Positions 9,109 to 17,053 of a stretch of 64,000 bases of DNA are shown piece after piece. Source of the stretch: Sphingobium sp. D43FB (GTDB taxonomy: Bacteria > Pseudomonadota > Alphaproteobacteria > Sphingomonadales > Sphingomonadaceae); NCBI RefSeq assembly GCF_002312805.1, contig NZ_NMUA01000002.1, positions 124,001 through 188,000 on the forward strand, given 5' to 3'. Every line of letters starts with the position of its first letter. Position 1 is the first letter of the stretch. A program made the translations under genes and the position numbers. The notes under the pieces are model-generated. The model saw nothing but the letters and a program-made list of their open reading frames with translations. It did not search any database and was not told where the DNA came from.

Positions 9109-10026
9109 TCACCGCATCCGGTTGAATCCCGCCACCATGCCCGCCGTGATCGACAGCGCGATTTCCGCGGCGCCGATCGCGCCAATGTCCAGCCCCGCCG
9201 GGCCGTCGATTCGTGCCAGATCGTCCGCGCCAAAGCCCATGGCCGCGAGCCGCTCCAGCCTTGCCGCGTGGCTTTTGCGCGAGCCTAGCGCCGCGATGTA
9301 GCCGGTCGGTGCGCGCAGGGCGGCGGCCAGCGCAGGGTCGTCGATCTTGATGTCGTGGCTGAGCGTGACCACGGCGGTCGATTCGCCGGGGAAGCGCGCG
9401 GCGATGGCGTCGTCGGGCCAGCGGTCGTCCAGTTCGACGCCGGGGAAGCGTTCGGCGGTGAGGAAGCGGCCGCGCGGGTCGATCAGCAACGGGGTCACGC
9501 CGATCGCCTGTGCCAGCGGCACGAGCGACTGGGCGATCTGCACCGCGCCGACGATCAGCAGGCGGCGGGGCGGATCGTAGCGGTTGAGGAACAATCCCTC
9601 CCCGCTCCCTTCCTGCGTCGTTCCGGTCGCCAGGTCGGTCGCCAGCGTGACGGCGCGCCCGCGCGCGCTGGCGGCGTCGATCGCTTCGAACAGGTCGGGG
9701 GGAAAGCCACCCTCCCCCACCGGCTGGACCAGCACTGCGATCTCGCCGCCGCAGGGCAGGCCGACCTCCCACGCATCGCCATCGGCCACGCCATAGGTTT
9801 CGACATGCGCCGCACGTCCGGCGATGACTTCAGCGGCGCGCTGCAAGACATCGGTTTCAACGCAGCCGCCCGAAATACTGCCTTCGAACCGGCCGTCTTC
9901 ATGGACGATCATATGGCTGCCGCGTGGGCGCGGGGCCGATCCCCAGGTCGATACCACCGTCGCCAGCGCCAGCCGCGCGCCGCGCCACTCCAAGCCCTTG
10001 CGGATCACCGCGCCATTGTCGTTCAC
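9109..10026 (-). CDS. XdhC/CoxI family protein
   Basis: XdhC-family proteins bind molybdenum cofactor and promote its sulfuration and insertion into xanthine-dehydrogenase-type enzymes. I chose GTG 10026 (VNDNGAVIRKG) because AAAGGAG lies 5 nt upstream; a longer in-frame start at 10047 would place that RBS inside the gene. The protein is 305 aa. The N-terminal half has the family motif GSAPRPRGSHMIV and SGGCVE; the C-terminal half is a Rossmann-like domain (LLIVGAVQIAQSL) ending in GLDIGAIGAAEIALSI. The usual GAGH of the nucleotide loop reads GAVQ. No molybdoenzyme large subunit is encoded in this window. Confidence 0.88.
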   Translation of the reverse strand: MNDNGAVIRKGLEWRGARLALATVVSTWGSAPRPRGSHMIVHEDGRFEGSISGGCVETDVLQRAAEVIAGRAAHVETYGVADGDAWEVGLPCGGEIAVLVQPVGEGGFPPDLFEAIDAASARGRAVTLATDLATGTTQEGSGEGLFLNRYDPPRRLLIVGAVQIAQSLVPLAQAIGVTPLLIDPRGRFLTAERFPGVELDDRWPDDAIAARFPGESTAVVTLSHDIKIDDPALAAALRAPTGYIAALGSRKSHAARLERLAAMGFGADDLARIDGPAGLDIGAIGAAEIALSITAGMVAGFNRMR

Positions 10027-10067
10027 ACCGATACTCCTTTGGCGCACAGATAGGGTGGCCTCATCCC

Positions 10068-10742
10068 CTACACCAGACGCCTGCCGGTCCAGACGACACG
10101 GCCGACGATGTCCACCAGCGCCGGGTCGATATCGGCCCAGTCGGGATAATGGACATTGTCGCTGACCACGCTGAACCGGCCGCGCAACGGTCCCATGGCG
10201 ATTCGCTTGACCATCAGCACGCCATCGAGCCGCAGCACATAGACGCCATCGCGCAGCCGCAGCGCATCATCATCATGATCGACCATGATGTCGTCGCCGT
10301 CGCTCAGCGTCGGGGCCATCGATTCGCCATCGACGCGGATGATCGACACGCGCTGCGGCCGGACGCCCAAGTGCCGCAGCCAGTGCGCGTCGAACGCCAT
10401 CACGCCCGCCGCGCGTTCATCCTCGTCCAGCGTGCCGCCGCCCGCCGACGCGCCCAGCGCCAGCCGGGGTACGGCGACCACGGCCGGCACGCTGCGCATC
10501 CGGCCGGACGTTGCCGACAGGGGCGCTGCCGCTGTCCCGCCCAGCATCTGTTCGGGTACGCCGAAATAGCGGGCCAGCACGCGGCGATCATCCTCATCCA
10601 ATTTGCGCGGCGTCCCGCGCTTGATGAACTGCTGGATATAGGCGGGGTTGCGGCCGATCAGCCGGGACAGATCGGCATAATTCTCCCCCCGATCGGCGAT
10701 CAGCCGTTCCAGCGCGATACGAGCGTCCTGCGATTCATCCAT
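10068..10742 (-). CDS. S24/LexA-like transcriptional regulator (HTH plus peptidase S24)
   Basis: This 224-aa phage-repressor-like regulator starts at ATG 10742 (MDESQDARIALERLI). An in-frame extension to 10943 would cover the operator region and the divergent gene, so I rejected it. The N-terminal 65 residues form an HTH-like segment (ADLSRLIGRNPAYIQQFIKRG). The C-terminal peptidase S24 domain has Ser in DGESMAPTL and Lys in VLMVKRIAM. An Ala-Gly-rich linker (about 95-110) could be the self-cleavage region. It lies divergent to two small genes with palindromes between, suggesting autoregulation and control of the divergent pair. Confidence 0.9.
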   Translation of the reverse strand: MDESQDARIALERLIADRGENYADLSRLIGRNPAYIQQFIKRGTPRKLDEDDRRVLARYFGVPEQMLGGTAAAPLSATSGRMRSVPAVVAVPRLALGASAGGGTLDEDERAAGVMAFDAHWLRHLGVRPQRVSIIRVDGESMAPTLSDGDDIMVDHDDDALRLRDGVYVLRLDGVLMVKRIAMGPLRGRFSVVSDNVHYPDWADIDPALVDIVGRVVWTGRRLV

Positions 10743-10766
10743 GATCCGTCCATTACTGATAAGATT

Positions 10767-10812
10767 TTTCCTAGACAAGTAGGAAATTGGCTTTGAGATA
10801 GGAATATACCTA
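10767..10812. promoter_or_regulatory. Paired operator candidates between the S24 regulator and the divergent genes
   Basis: Two dyads share the CCTA/TAGG element. Site 1 (10767-10786) is TTTCCTA-N6-TAGGAAA, a perfect 7-bp inverted repeat. Site 2 (10799-10812) is TAGGAATATACCTA, symmetrical at 12 of 14 positions. Both lie in the 116-bp divergent intergenic region, where promoters for both directions must be. The S24 regulator is the natural candidate to bind them, which is inference. Confidence 0.6.
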
Positions 10813-10858
10813 ACGGCTCGCGCGGGGCGAGTCGCCATGACAGGGGAGATTGAGGCCG

Positions 10859-11044
10859 ATGCTGTTGCGCATGATCGAGACATTCCTTCGCCGCCACGAG
10901 ATGCCGCCCGCCACCTTCGGGCGGGCCAGCGTGCGCGATCCACGGCTGGTCTTCGACCTGCGCGGCGGACGCGAGCCGGGCGAACGGATAAAGAGACGTG
11001 TAGAACATTTCATGAACACATATCGCAGGAGCAGCGGCCAATGA
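10859..11044 (+). CDS. Small HTH-like basic protein, 61 aa
   Basis: This small protein is of a type often seen in sphingomonads. ATG 10859 follows GGGGAGATTGAGGCCG. The sequence pattern (LRRHEMPPATFGRASVRDPR, then a basic LRGGREPG turn and a final helix) looks like a minimal helix-turn-helix, so DNA binding is possible. The stop codon overlaps the next start by 4 bp, so the two genes are coupled. It is divergent from the S24 regulator. Its function is unknown. Confidence 0.65.
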   Translation: MLLRMIETFLRRHEMPPATFGRASVRDPRLVFDLRGGREPGERIKRRVEHFMNTYRRSSGQ

Positions 11045-11412
11045 CAAGCATCGATCCGCATGTGCGCGCGGGCAACCTGATCCGAAATCAAGCAATAGGA
11101 AAAGGCACGGCCGACCCCCTGCCCCGCCTGCTGGCCCAATTGCTCGCGCGGGCGGGCGACAATGCCCGCGTCGAACGGGCAGTGAGCCGCCCTTGGGCCA
11201 GCGCTTTGTTCGAGGGGCGACGCCATGTCGTGCGGCTGGCGATCAGCGGGGCGGAGGCGCAGGCGAGCAAGGCGCGCCTGCTCGATGGGATCAGCGAAGC
11301 GCAATGGGTGTTGCCGCGCCATTTCGTCGCCGACATCTGCGTCGATGCAGAGGGCGACAGCGCCGACGGCCTATGGGTGGAGCTGTCGGCGCTGACGATC
11401 GAGGAATGGTAG
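11041..11412 (+). CDS. Hypothetical protein, 123 aa
   Basis: I do not recognise this family. The ATG at 11041 overlaps the upstream stop (ATGA). The protein is soluble-looking, with a basic helical N-terminus (about 25-55, LPRLLAQLLARAG) and a beta-rich C-terminus ending in LWVELSALTIEEW. No signal peptide is visible. Its coupling to the HTH-like protein and shared divergent promoter region with the S24 regulator suggest a small regulatory or stress unit. Confidence 0.6.
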   Translation: MTSIDPHVRAGNLIRNQAIGKGTADPLPRLLAQLLARAGDNARVERAVSRPWASALFEGRRHVVRLAISGAEAQASKARLLDGISEAQWVLPRHFVADICVDAEGDSADGLWVELSALTIEEW

Positions 11413-11417
11413 GAGAG

Positions 11418-12347
11418 TTAGCGCGCCCGGCCGGTCATGCTGCGCAACGTGCCCAGCGCGGCGCGCAATGCGGCGTCGGTGTCGGTATCGGGCGTGTCGC
11501 GCACCGGCACCGGCATGGCGGGCGGCATGTCGGCCAGCACCCGGATGTCATCGTCAGATGCGGTGCGGCGACGCTGGGACAGGCCGCGTTCCAGCCGCTC
11601 GGTCAACTGGCCGATCGTAAGCCCCTGGGTCGAGGGGCGCGGCGCTGGGGTTGGCAGGGGCGCCGGGGGTGCCTTGGCTTCGATGGCCGGTACGGCCTCT
11701 TCTGCCACCTCCGGCTCGACCATGGGCGCGGCCGGGCGCAGGAAGGCGGGCTGGGGCAAGTCCGCCTCGGCAACCGGCAGGGGCGCGGCGGGCATAGGGA
11801 AATCCGGCGTGGACCGGATGGCGGGCGCCTCCACCACGGACTGCGCCACCAGCCCGCGCCGTCCTGATTCGGGGCGGGCGAAAATATCGACGCCGTTCAG
11901 GTCGCGGCTGGCGAAGATCGGTGCGCGCGCCGGCGCATCGGGATGGGCATCGGCCCGGCGCAGCGTCGGCGGCGCGCCTTCGACTGATTCGATGGAACGG
12001 CCCCGCGCCAGTGCGGCCCATTTGGAAAATGCGAAACCCATTTTTCGTGCTCCCTTTGCGCGTTCGACGCGCTGCTTCTTTTCACTTGGTTCCGTCGCCA
12101 CAATTGCGTCGCGCCGCATCGTCAAAATGATCCCCATCACCATTATAGCGGCGAAAAGAGCGATCAGTATTCGGGCCTTGAGGCCAAGTGGCGGCGCGGC
12201 GGCGGGCAGCGCTTCGCTCAGCCCACTGGACGCCACCAGCATTTCGATCAGCCCCACCGGGGTCAACAACACCGCCAGCGCGGCGACGAGGCCGCCCAGC
12301 GCTGCCATCACCATGGCCCGGTCTGGTCTTGATCCGCGTGGCGCCAT
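11418..12347 (-). CDS. Hypothetical membrane protein with two N-terminal helices and a long Pro/Ala-rich tail
   Basis: This 309-aa protein begins with two hydrophobic helices (about 12-32 and 56-76) joined by a short loop. A basic stretch (KKQRVERAKGARK) follows, then a long cytoplasm-predicted Pro/Ala-rich tail that ends in a short helical segment (TIGQLTERLERGLSQRRR). No enzymatic domain is recognisable. It lies 6 bp downstream of the glycosyltransferase gene in the same orientation, so it may belong to the polysaccharide region. Its function is unknown. Confidence 0.65.
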   Translation of the reverse strand: MAPRGSRPDRAMVMAALGGLVAALAVLLTPVGLIEMLVASSGLSEALPAAAPPLGLKARILIALFAAIMVMGIILTMRRDAIVATEPSEKKQRVERAKGARKMGFAFSKWAALARGRSIESVEGAPPTLRRADAHPDAPARAPIFASRDLNGVDIFARPESGRRGLVAQSVVEAPAIRSTPDFPMPAAPLPVAEADLPQPAFLRPAAPMVEPEVAEEAVPAIEAKAPPAPLPTPAPRPSTQGLTIGQLTERLERGLSQRRRTASDDDIRVLADMPPAMPVPVRDTPDTDTDAALRAALGTLRSMTGRAR

Positions 12348-12353
12348 ATGCCG

Positions 12354-13598
12354 TCAGGCCGCCGCCCGCGCGCCGTCGGCTTGGGCCAGCAAGTGCTGGT
12401 AGACCGGTTCGTAGCGCAGGATATTGGCCGACCAGTTGCGCTCACGCTCGACAAAGGCGCGTGCGACGGCGCGGCGTTCATCCCAGGGCGCGCGATCGGC
12501 GAACAGCCCGGCAAGCGCGGCGGCGATGCTCGCCGGATCGTCGGGGGCAAAGAGTGTGCCGGTGACGCCATCCTCGATCAACTCGCGATGGCCGCCGACG
12601 CTCGACGCAGCGACGAGCCGCCCCTGCGCCATGGCTTCCAGCGGCTTGAGCGGGGTCACCAGATCGGTCAGCCGCATCGCCTTGCGTGGGTAAGCAAGAA
12701 TATCGACCTGCGCATAATAATGTTCGACCTGGTCGTGCGGCACGCGGCCGACGAAGATGATATGATCGGCAAAAGGCGACGCCATCGCCTGTTCGCGCAA
12801 CGCCTGTTCGCGCGGGCCACCGCCCACCATCAACAGCTTCGCTTTGGGCCGGGCACGCACGAGTCGCGGCATCGCGGCGATCAGGTCGTCCAGCCCTTCA
12901 TAATCATAGAAGCTGCCGATGAAGCCGACGACATCGGCCCCCTCCAGCCCTAGCCTGGCCGTCAGCGCAGGGTCGCGCGGGACCGGATCGCCAAATTGTT
13001 CCATGTCGACGCCATTGGGCGACACGATGATCTTGCCCTTGTCGATGCCGCGCGCGATCAGGTCGCCGCGCAGCCCTTCGCAGATCACCGCCACCGCATC
13101 GGCCGCGCGCACGGCATGGGTTTCAAGCTGGCGGGTGAGCCAATAGCGCGGGCTGCCCTGCGTCCCCGTGCCGTTGCCGACCGCGGCATCCTCCCAGAAA
13201 GCACGGATTTCGTAGATCATCGGGATGCCGTGCCGCTTGGCGACGCGCTGCGCCGCGATGGCGTTGAGCACCGGCGAATGGGCGTGGATGATGTCGGGCC
13301 GCCAGTCGCGCACCAGCGATTCGATCGCTTCGGCATGGGCCGATATGTCGCGCCATTCGCGAATCAGGGGATTGCCGGTCGCGGGTTGTCCCGGCGTGCG
13401 GTGGAAATGGAGGCCATCGACCGCCTCTTCCAGCGGTGCCGTGCCGTCCTGTGGCTGTGGCGCGACATGGCGATGGCCGGTGATACCACGCACCGCCCAG
13501 CCCTTGGCCATCTGCGCGCGCAGGATCGCACGGGTCCGAAAGGTGTAGCCGCTGTGGAGCGGGAGGCTGTGGTCCAGCACATGGAGGATGCGAGTCAT
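12354..13598 (-). CDS. Exosortase-A-system-associated glycosyltransferase (GT4-like)
   Basis: This cytosolic glycosyltransferase of 414 aa is likely to add a sugar during assembly of an exosortase-A-linked exopolysaccharide. It matches the PEP-CTERM/XrtA-associated family through its start (MTRILHVLDHSLPLHSGYTF) and the GT4 C-terminal motif (RLTDLVTPLKPLEAMAQG and VGGHRELI). ATG 13598 is preferred over GTG 13604 because AGGAAG lies 8 nt upstream. The upstream region shares a dyad with the region before the ligase gene at 14985. xrtA itself is not in the window. Confidence 0.88.
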   Translation of the reverse strand: MTRILHVLDHSLPLHSGYTFRTRAILRAQMAKGWAVRGITGHRHVAPQPQDGTAPLEEAVDGLHFHRTPGQPATGNPLIREWRDISAHAEAIESLVRDWRPDIIHAHSPVLNAIAAQRVAKRHGIPMIYEIRAFWEDAAVGNGTGTQGSPRYWLTRQLETHAVRAADAVAVICEGLRGDLIARGIDKGKIIVSPNGVDMEQFGDPVPRDPALTARLGLEGADVVGFIGSFYDYEGLDDLIAAMPRLVRARPKAKLLMVGGGPREQALREQAMASPFADHIIFVGRVPHDQVEHYYAQVDILAYPRKAMRLTDLVTPLKPLEAMAQGRLVAASSVGGHRELIEDGVTGTLFAPDDPASIAAALAGLFADRAPWDERRAVARAFVERERNWSANILRYEPVYQHLLAQADGARAAA

Positions 13599-13624
13599 AG
13601 CCACATCTTCCTGCCCAAAAAGGA

Positions 13625-13640
13625 TTAACGCCTCGTCAAC
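13625..13640. promoter_or_regulatory. Dyad TTAACG-N3-CGTCAA upstream of the glycosyltransferase
   Basis: TTAACGCCTCGTCAAC lies 27 bp upstream of the ATG at 13598. It agrees at 14 of 16 positions with the site at 14805-14820 in front of the O-antigen-ligase-like gene. The half-sites are symmetrical at 5 of 6 positions. It is a candidate common operator; no binding protein can be named. Confidence 0.35.
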
Positions 13641-13692
13641 TGTGCCTGAACGCCATGTCTCCCGCTCTTGCTAGGCGCGATTTGCCCAGCAG

Positions 13693-14652
13693 TCAGATAA
13701 GAAAATTGGCCAGTGGCTTTACGCTTTGCAACTGCGCCTCCAGTGAAAGCGTGTCTGGCACAGTTCGGGCATCGCCATATCGCGTGGCCAGCACGGCGGG
13801 TCTGGTTGCTGCCCTGTCAAGATAATCCATCACCGAGCCAACATCCAGTGCTATGCCGCCGCGCGACGCCCATATTGGTCCAATCACCTTCGTCCATATG
13901 CCTGCCGAAATGAACATCGGTTCACCGGGATAGGATGGCACGATCGCGTCCGCGAGCGACATCCATCGTTGCCAGAGAAAAGCATGATCACCACCCCATT
14001 TGCGCTCTGCCTTGGGGTAGCAAGGGCACTCGAAGTAGCGCATCCGATTGGGCAAGGCGTCAGCAATACGCTCAACAACCGCCCGACGATCTGCAGAGGT
14101 CACCAGAGCGAAGGAGGAAGCGTCAAACATGAGGGCCGACAGGAAACCAGCTTCCGCCAGGGATACATGGACCCAGGCGTCGGTAAGCAGCGCGCCTTCT
14201 GGAAGAACGAAGGCTTCCATCGCTTTTCGGGTTTGCGCGAGCCGCCTCGCATCGTCAGGCCCCAACCGTGTCCGTTCAAATTCACGTATGGGATATGTGG
14301 CTACCAGACGGCGGCGAATGGCATCATCGGGCGCGTGTAATATATGTGCCGAGATATCCTGTCCCAGCAGATCAGAACGCAGGCCGATTACGTCCGCCGA
14401 CACTATAGATCGCTCCACGCAGCCAGCAAGAAAATCCACCTGCTCGGGCGTTACCGATAATCCCAGAAAAGATTTCAGATACTCATATTCGGACGTTCCA
14501 AGATCAGGCCTCGCGATAAGGCGCCCCGATGTGTCGCCATAACGCATCAAGGAACAGGATTTCCCGTTGTGAAAGCGCTCCGCGATCAACTTTGCGACTT
14601 CAGATGATGACGCAAGTTCAGCGGCTGAGTACGGCAGATTTCTTTTTGGCAT
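13693..14652 (-). CDS. GT-D-fold glycosyltransferase-like protein
   Basis: This protein has 319 aa from ATG 14652 (MPKRNLPYSAAELA). I assign it tentatively to the GT-D type glycosyltransferases because of the N-terminal SLMRYGD (about 34-40, like the R[FY]GDGE motif) and the C-terminal GGIALDVGSVMDYLD, which resembles the usual G-x-x-x-D-x-G-S-V-x-D end. It is not the canonical DGE (it reads DTS). The gene is less GC-rich than its neighbours and lies inside the exosortase-A polysaccharide region, consistent with acquisition. A longer in-frame start at 14799 has no support. Confidence 0.6.
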   Translation of the reverse strand: MPKRNLPYSAAELASSSEVAKLIAERFHNGKSCSLMRYGDTSGRLIARPDLGTSEYEYLKSFLGLSVTPEQVDFLAGCVERSIVSADVIGLRSDLLGQDISAHILHAPDDAIRRRLVATYPIREFERTRLGPDDARRLAQTRKAMEAFVLPEGALLTDAWVHVSLAEAGFLSALMFDASSFALVTSADRRAVVERIADALPNRMRYFECPCYPKAERKWGGDHAFLWQRWMSLADAIVPSYPGEPMFISAGIWTKVIGPIWASRGGIALDVGSVMDYLDRAATRPAVLATRYGDARTVPDTLSLEAQLQSVKPLANFLI

Positions 14653-14804
14653 GTGCAATCTGTAAATCCTAGCCCACCGGGACTTTGGGATATCGTAGGA
14701 TGCTTTGTATCTGCAACGACATTGTGCCCGCAATCTGCTGCCCGGTGCGACGCGCCAGAGGGCCGCTGTGGTCACGCAGGGATTATGCGGGATGGACATG
14801 CAGC

Positions 14805-14820
14805 TTAACGCGCCGTCAAC
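14805..14820. promoter_or_regulatory. Dyad TTAACG-N3-CGTCAA upstream of the ligase operon
   Basis: TTAACGCGCCGTCAAC is the second copy of the dyad found at 13625-13640. It lies 50 bp upstream of ATG 14870, the first likely gene of the ligase operon. Confidence 0.35.
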
Positions 14821-14869
14821 CCCGTCGCGCTACATGCTGGGAGGTGCGCACCCGGAACCCCATTACGCA

Positions 14870-14992
14870 ATGATCGACACCTTATCCTTGCTGGTCAGCC
14901 ATGGCGTGATCCTGCTGACGGCCTGGCGCCTGCTGTCGCGCCCCGACCTTGATCGCGATCCAGAGCCAGAGGGTGAGACGGGCGATGCGTGA
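14870..14992 (+). CDS. Short membrane-anchored protein preceding the O-antigen-ligase-like gene
   Basis: This small ORF encodes 40 aa from ATG 14870 (MIDTLSLLVSHGVILLTAWR). It has a single hydrophobic helix followed by an acidic tail. The stop overlaps the next gene by 8 bp, which suggests translational coupling. An in-frame ATG at 14792 would add 26 residues, but that stretch includes the shared dyad and looks non-coding. Its function is unknown. I am moderately confident that it is a real gene. Confidence 0.5.
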   Translation: MIDTLSLLVSHGVILLTAWRLLSRPDLDRDPEPEGETGDA

Positions 14993-16349
14993 CCTGTTCT
15001 TCCTCGCCTTTCTGGGCGTCTTCTTCCTGATGGGGTTCAGGCGGCCGTTCCTGCTGGTCGCGGTCTATGCCTATATCGACATCGTCTCGCCCCAGCGCCT
15101 GTCCTATTTCCTGCTCAATTCGATCCCGATCTCCTTCATCGCCTTTGGCGCGATGGTGGGCGCCTGGCTGGTGATGGACGACAAGAAGGATTGCCGATTC
15201 TCGGCGCGGCAGGGGCTGATGCTCGTGCTGCTTGCCTGGTGCGGCTATACCACGATGACCGCCGATTTCCCGGTCGAGGCGCTGACCAAATGGAATTGGG
15301 TGTGGAAGGCGATCATCGCAGGCGTGTTCCTGCCGCTGGTGTTGCGCACGCGCTTGCGAATCGAGGCGATGACCGTTTTCATGATCCTGTGCGCCAGCAC
15401 GATCATCATCAATGGCGGCCTCAAGACCGCCTTGTCGGGTGGCGGCTATGGCGTGCTCAACCTGATGGTCGACAATAATAGCGGGCTATATGAAGGCTCC
15501 ATCATCAGCTGCGTCGCCATCTCGCTGATCCCGCTGATCCTGTGGCTCGCCAAACATGGCACCATCTTTCCGCCCGATTGGAAGGTGAAGGGTTTTTGCT
15601 ATTGCCTGTGCCTCGCCTGCCTGTTGATGCCGATCGGCACAGAGGCCCGCACGGGCCTTGTCTGCATCGTCATCATGGCCGGGCTGATGCTGATGCGGTC
15701 GCCCCGGCGCTTCGTCTATGGGCCGCTGATGCTGCTGGCGGCATTGGTGTCGATCCCCTTCTTGCCCGCCAGCTTCACGCAGCGGATGCAGACGATCGAA
15801 AATCATCAGGGCGACGAAAGCGCCTCCACCCGCGTCGCGGTGTGGATGTGGACGCTCGACTATGTGAAGGACCACCCGGGCGGCGGCGGGTTCGACAATT
15901 ATCTGCAGAACAGCTTTACCTATGTCGCGCGCAGCACAGTGACCGACAGCGGCGGCAGTCGCTTGGAAAGCCGGATCGTCACGGACAAGGGCCGCGCCTA
16001 TCATAGCGCCTATTTCGAGCTGCTGGGTGAGCAGGGCTATTTCGGCTTTGCGGTCTGGGCGCTCATTCACCTTATCTGCTTCATTCGCACCGAATCGATC
16101 CGCCGCTTCTACCGCAAGCGCGACGGACCGCAGGAAGCGTGGATTTCGCCCTTCGCGCTGGCGCTGCAACAGGGGCATATCGTCTATATGATCGGATCGC
16201 TGTTCGTGGGTATCGCTTATCAGCCATTCATCTTCATGATGCTGGCGCTGCAGATTGGTCTCGACACCTATCTGACCCGCAAGCGCAAGACGGCGGCACG
16301 GCAGGATCTGGCCGCAGCGCTCGTCGCGCGGCAGGGCGTTCCGGCATGA
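14985..16349 (+). CDS. Exosortase-A-associated O-antigen-ligase-like (Wzy/WaaL-type) protein
   Basis: This 454-aa polytopic inner-membrane protein resembles the O-glycosylation-ligase family found with exosortase A. ATG 14985 gives MRDLFFLAFLGVFFLMGFRRPF. It has about ten transmembrane helices and a large periplasmic loop (about 270-345) with an HPGGGGFDNY segment. A downstream RAYHSAYFELLGEQGYFGF motif is typical of O-antigen-ligase domains. It probably transfers or polymerises sugar repeat units on the periplasmic face. It overlaps the following membrane protein by 4 bp. Confidence 0.88.
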   Translation: MRDLFFLAFLGVFFLMGFRRPFLLVAVYAYIDIVSPQRLSYFLLNSIPISFIAFGAMVGAWLVMDDKKDCRFSARQGLMLVLLAWCGYTTMTADFPVEALTKWNWVWKAIIAGVFLPLVLRTRLRIEAMTVFMILCASTIIINGGLKTALSGGGYGVLNLMVDNNSGLYEGSIISCVAISLIPLILWLAKHGTIFPPDWKVKGFCYCLCLACLLMPIGTEARTGLVCIVIMAGLMLMRSPRRFVYGPLMLLAALVSIPFLPASFTQRMQTIENHQGDESASTRVAVWMWTLDYVKDHPGGGGFDNYLQNSFTYVARSTVTDSGGSRLESRIVTDKGRAYHSAYFELLGEQGYFGFAVWALIHLICFIRTESIRRFYRKRDGPQEAWISPFALALQQGHIVYMIGSLFVGIAYQPFIFMMLALQIGLDTYLTRKRKTAARQDLAAALVARQGVPA

Positions 16350-17053
16350 GCGGAGAATTGCGGGCGCTGGGGTTAGCGCATGGATTGTTGCTGGGGCTGC
16401 TGCTGGCCTCGCCGATGATGGCACCGGCGCTTTTTTCGGCGGGTGTCGGCGCGCTGTTCGTGATGGGCGGCTTCCAACTGCGCCTTGCCGATCGACGCTG
16501 GGAGAGGCGCGATGGCGTGGGCGATTGGGTCAGCCATATCCGCATGGCCCCGCGACGGCTGTTCCCCTGGGGCGGAACGGCCACCGTAGCCGTCATCGCG
16601 GGGCGACCAACGGAGGCGCTGGCGATCCTGATGGCGGTGCTGGCGTGCGAGATGCTGCTCTATCCGCTGCTCGCGCCAGCCATGGGACGGCTGACGCGCG
16701 GCGGGATCGTGCTGATGCTTTTGTTGATGCTGCCGCTATGGGGGGCCGATGTCGCGGCGCTGCGCTACACCAGCGCCTATTTGGTCGGGATGGGCGGATG
16801 CGTGTTCTGGCTGCGCGGACCGGATGGCGATGGCCGGGCGCTGGGATGGGCCATCGCCGGATCGTGCGCCTCCGCTATGATCGCCGTCTTAGCGCCGGAG
16901 ACCCGCGCCCACATGCTGGCGGGTGGCACATTATGCGCCACGCTGGCGCTCGCGCATCTATCGGTATTGCGCCGCCGCCCAGTGCCATGGCATCCGGGCG
17001 GCGGCACATCGTTCAGGCGGCTACGCTGGCCCCTTCGGTCACGGCCTTCGTAA
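16346..17053 (+). CDS. Hypothetical polytopic membrane protein in the polysaccharide operon
   Basis: This 235-aa protein is coupled to the ligase gene by ATGA overlap. It has about six to seven hydrophobic helices (starting GLAHGLLLGLLLASPMMAPAL), short loops and a basic tail. I do not recognise a family. Context suggests a role in export or synthesis of the exosortase-A-linked polysaccharide. The 3' end overlaps the convergent DJ-1/PfpI gene by 41 bp, so the last residues (RLRWPLRSRPS) may be poorly conserved. Confidence 0.7.
   Translation: MSGELRALGLAHGLLLGLLLASPMMAPALFSAGVGALFVMGGFQLRLADRRWERRDGVGDWVSHIRMAPRRLFPWGGTATVAVIAGRPTEALAILMAVLACEMLLYPLLAPAMGRLTRGGIVLMLLLMLPLWGADVAALRYTSAYLVGMGGCVFWLRGPDGDGRALGWAIAGSCASAMIAVLAPETRAHMLAGGTLCATLALAHLSVLRRRPVPWHPGGGTSFRRLRWPLRSRPS

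Noticed and set aside
13599-14869. Sigma-54 promoter (GG-N10-GC) before the polysaccharide genes
   Set aside because: The intervals were scanned on both strands near the gene starts and no pair with correct spacing was found.
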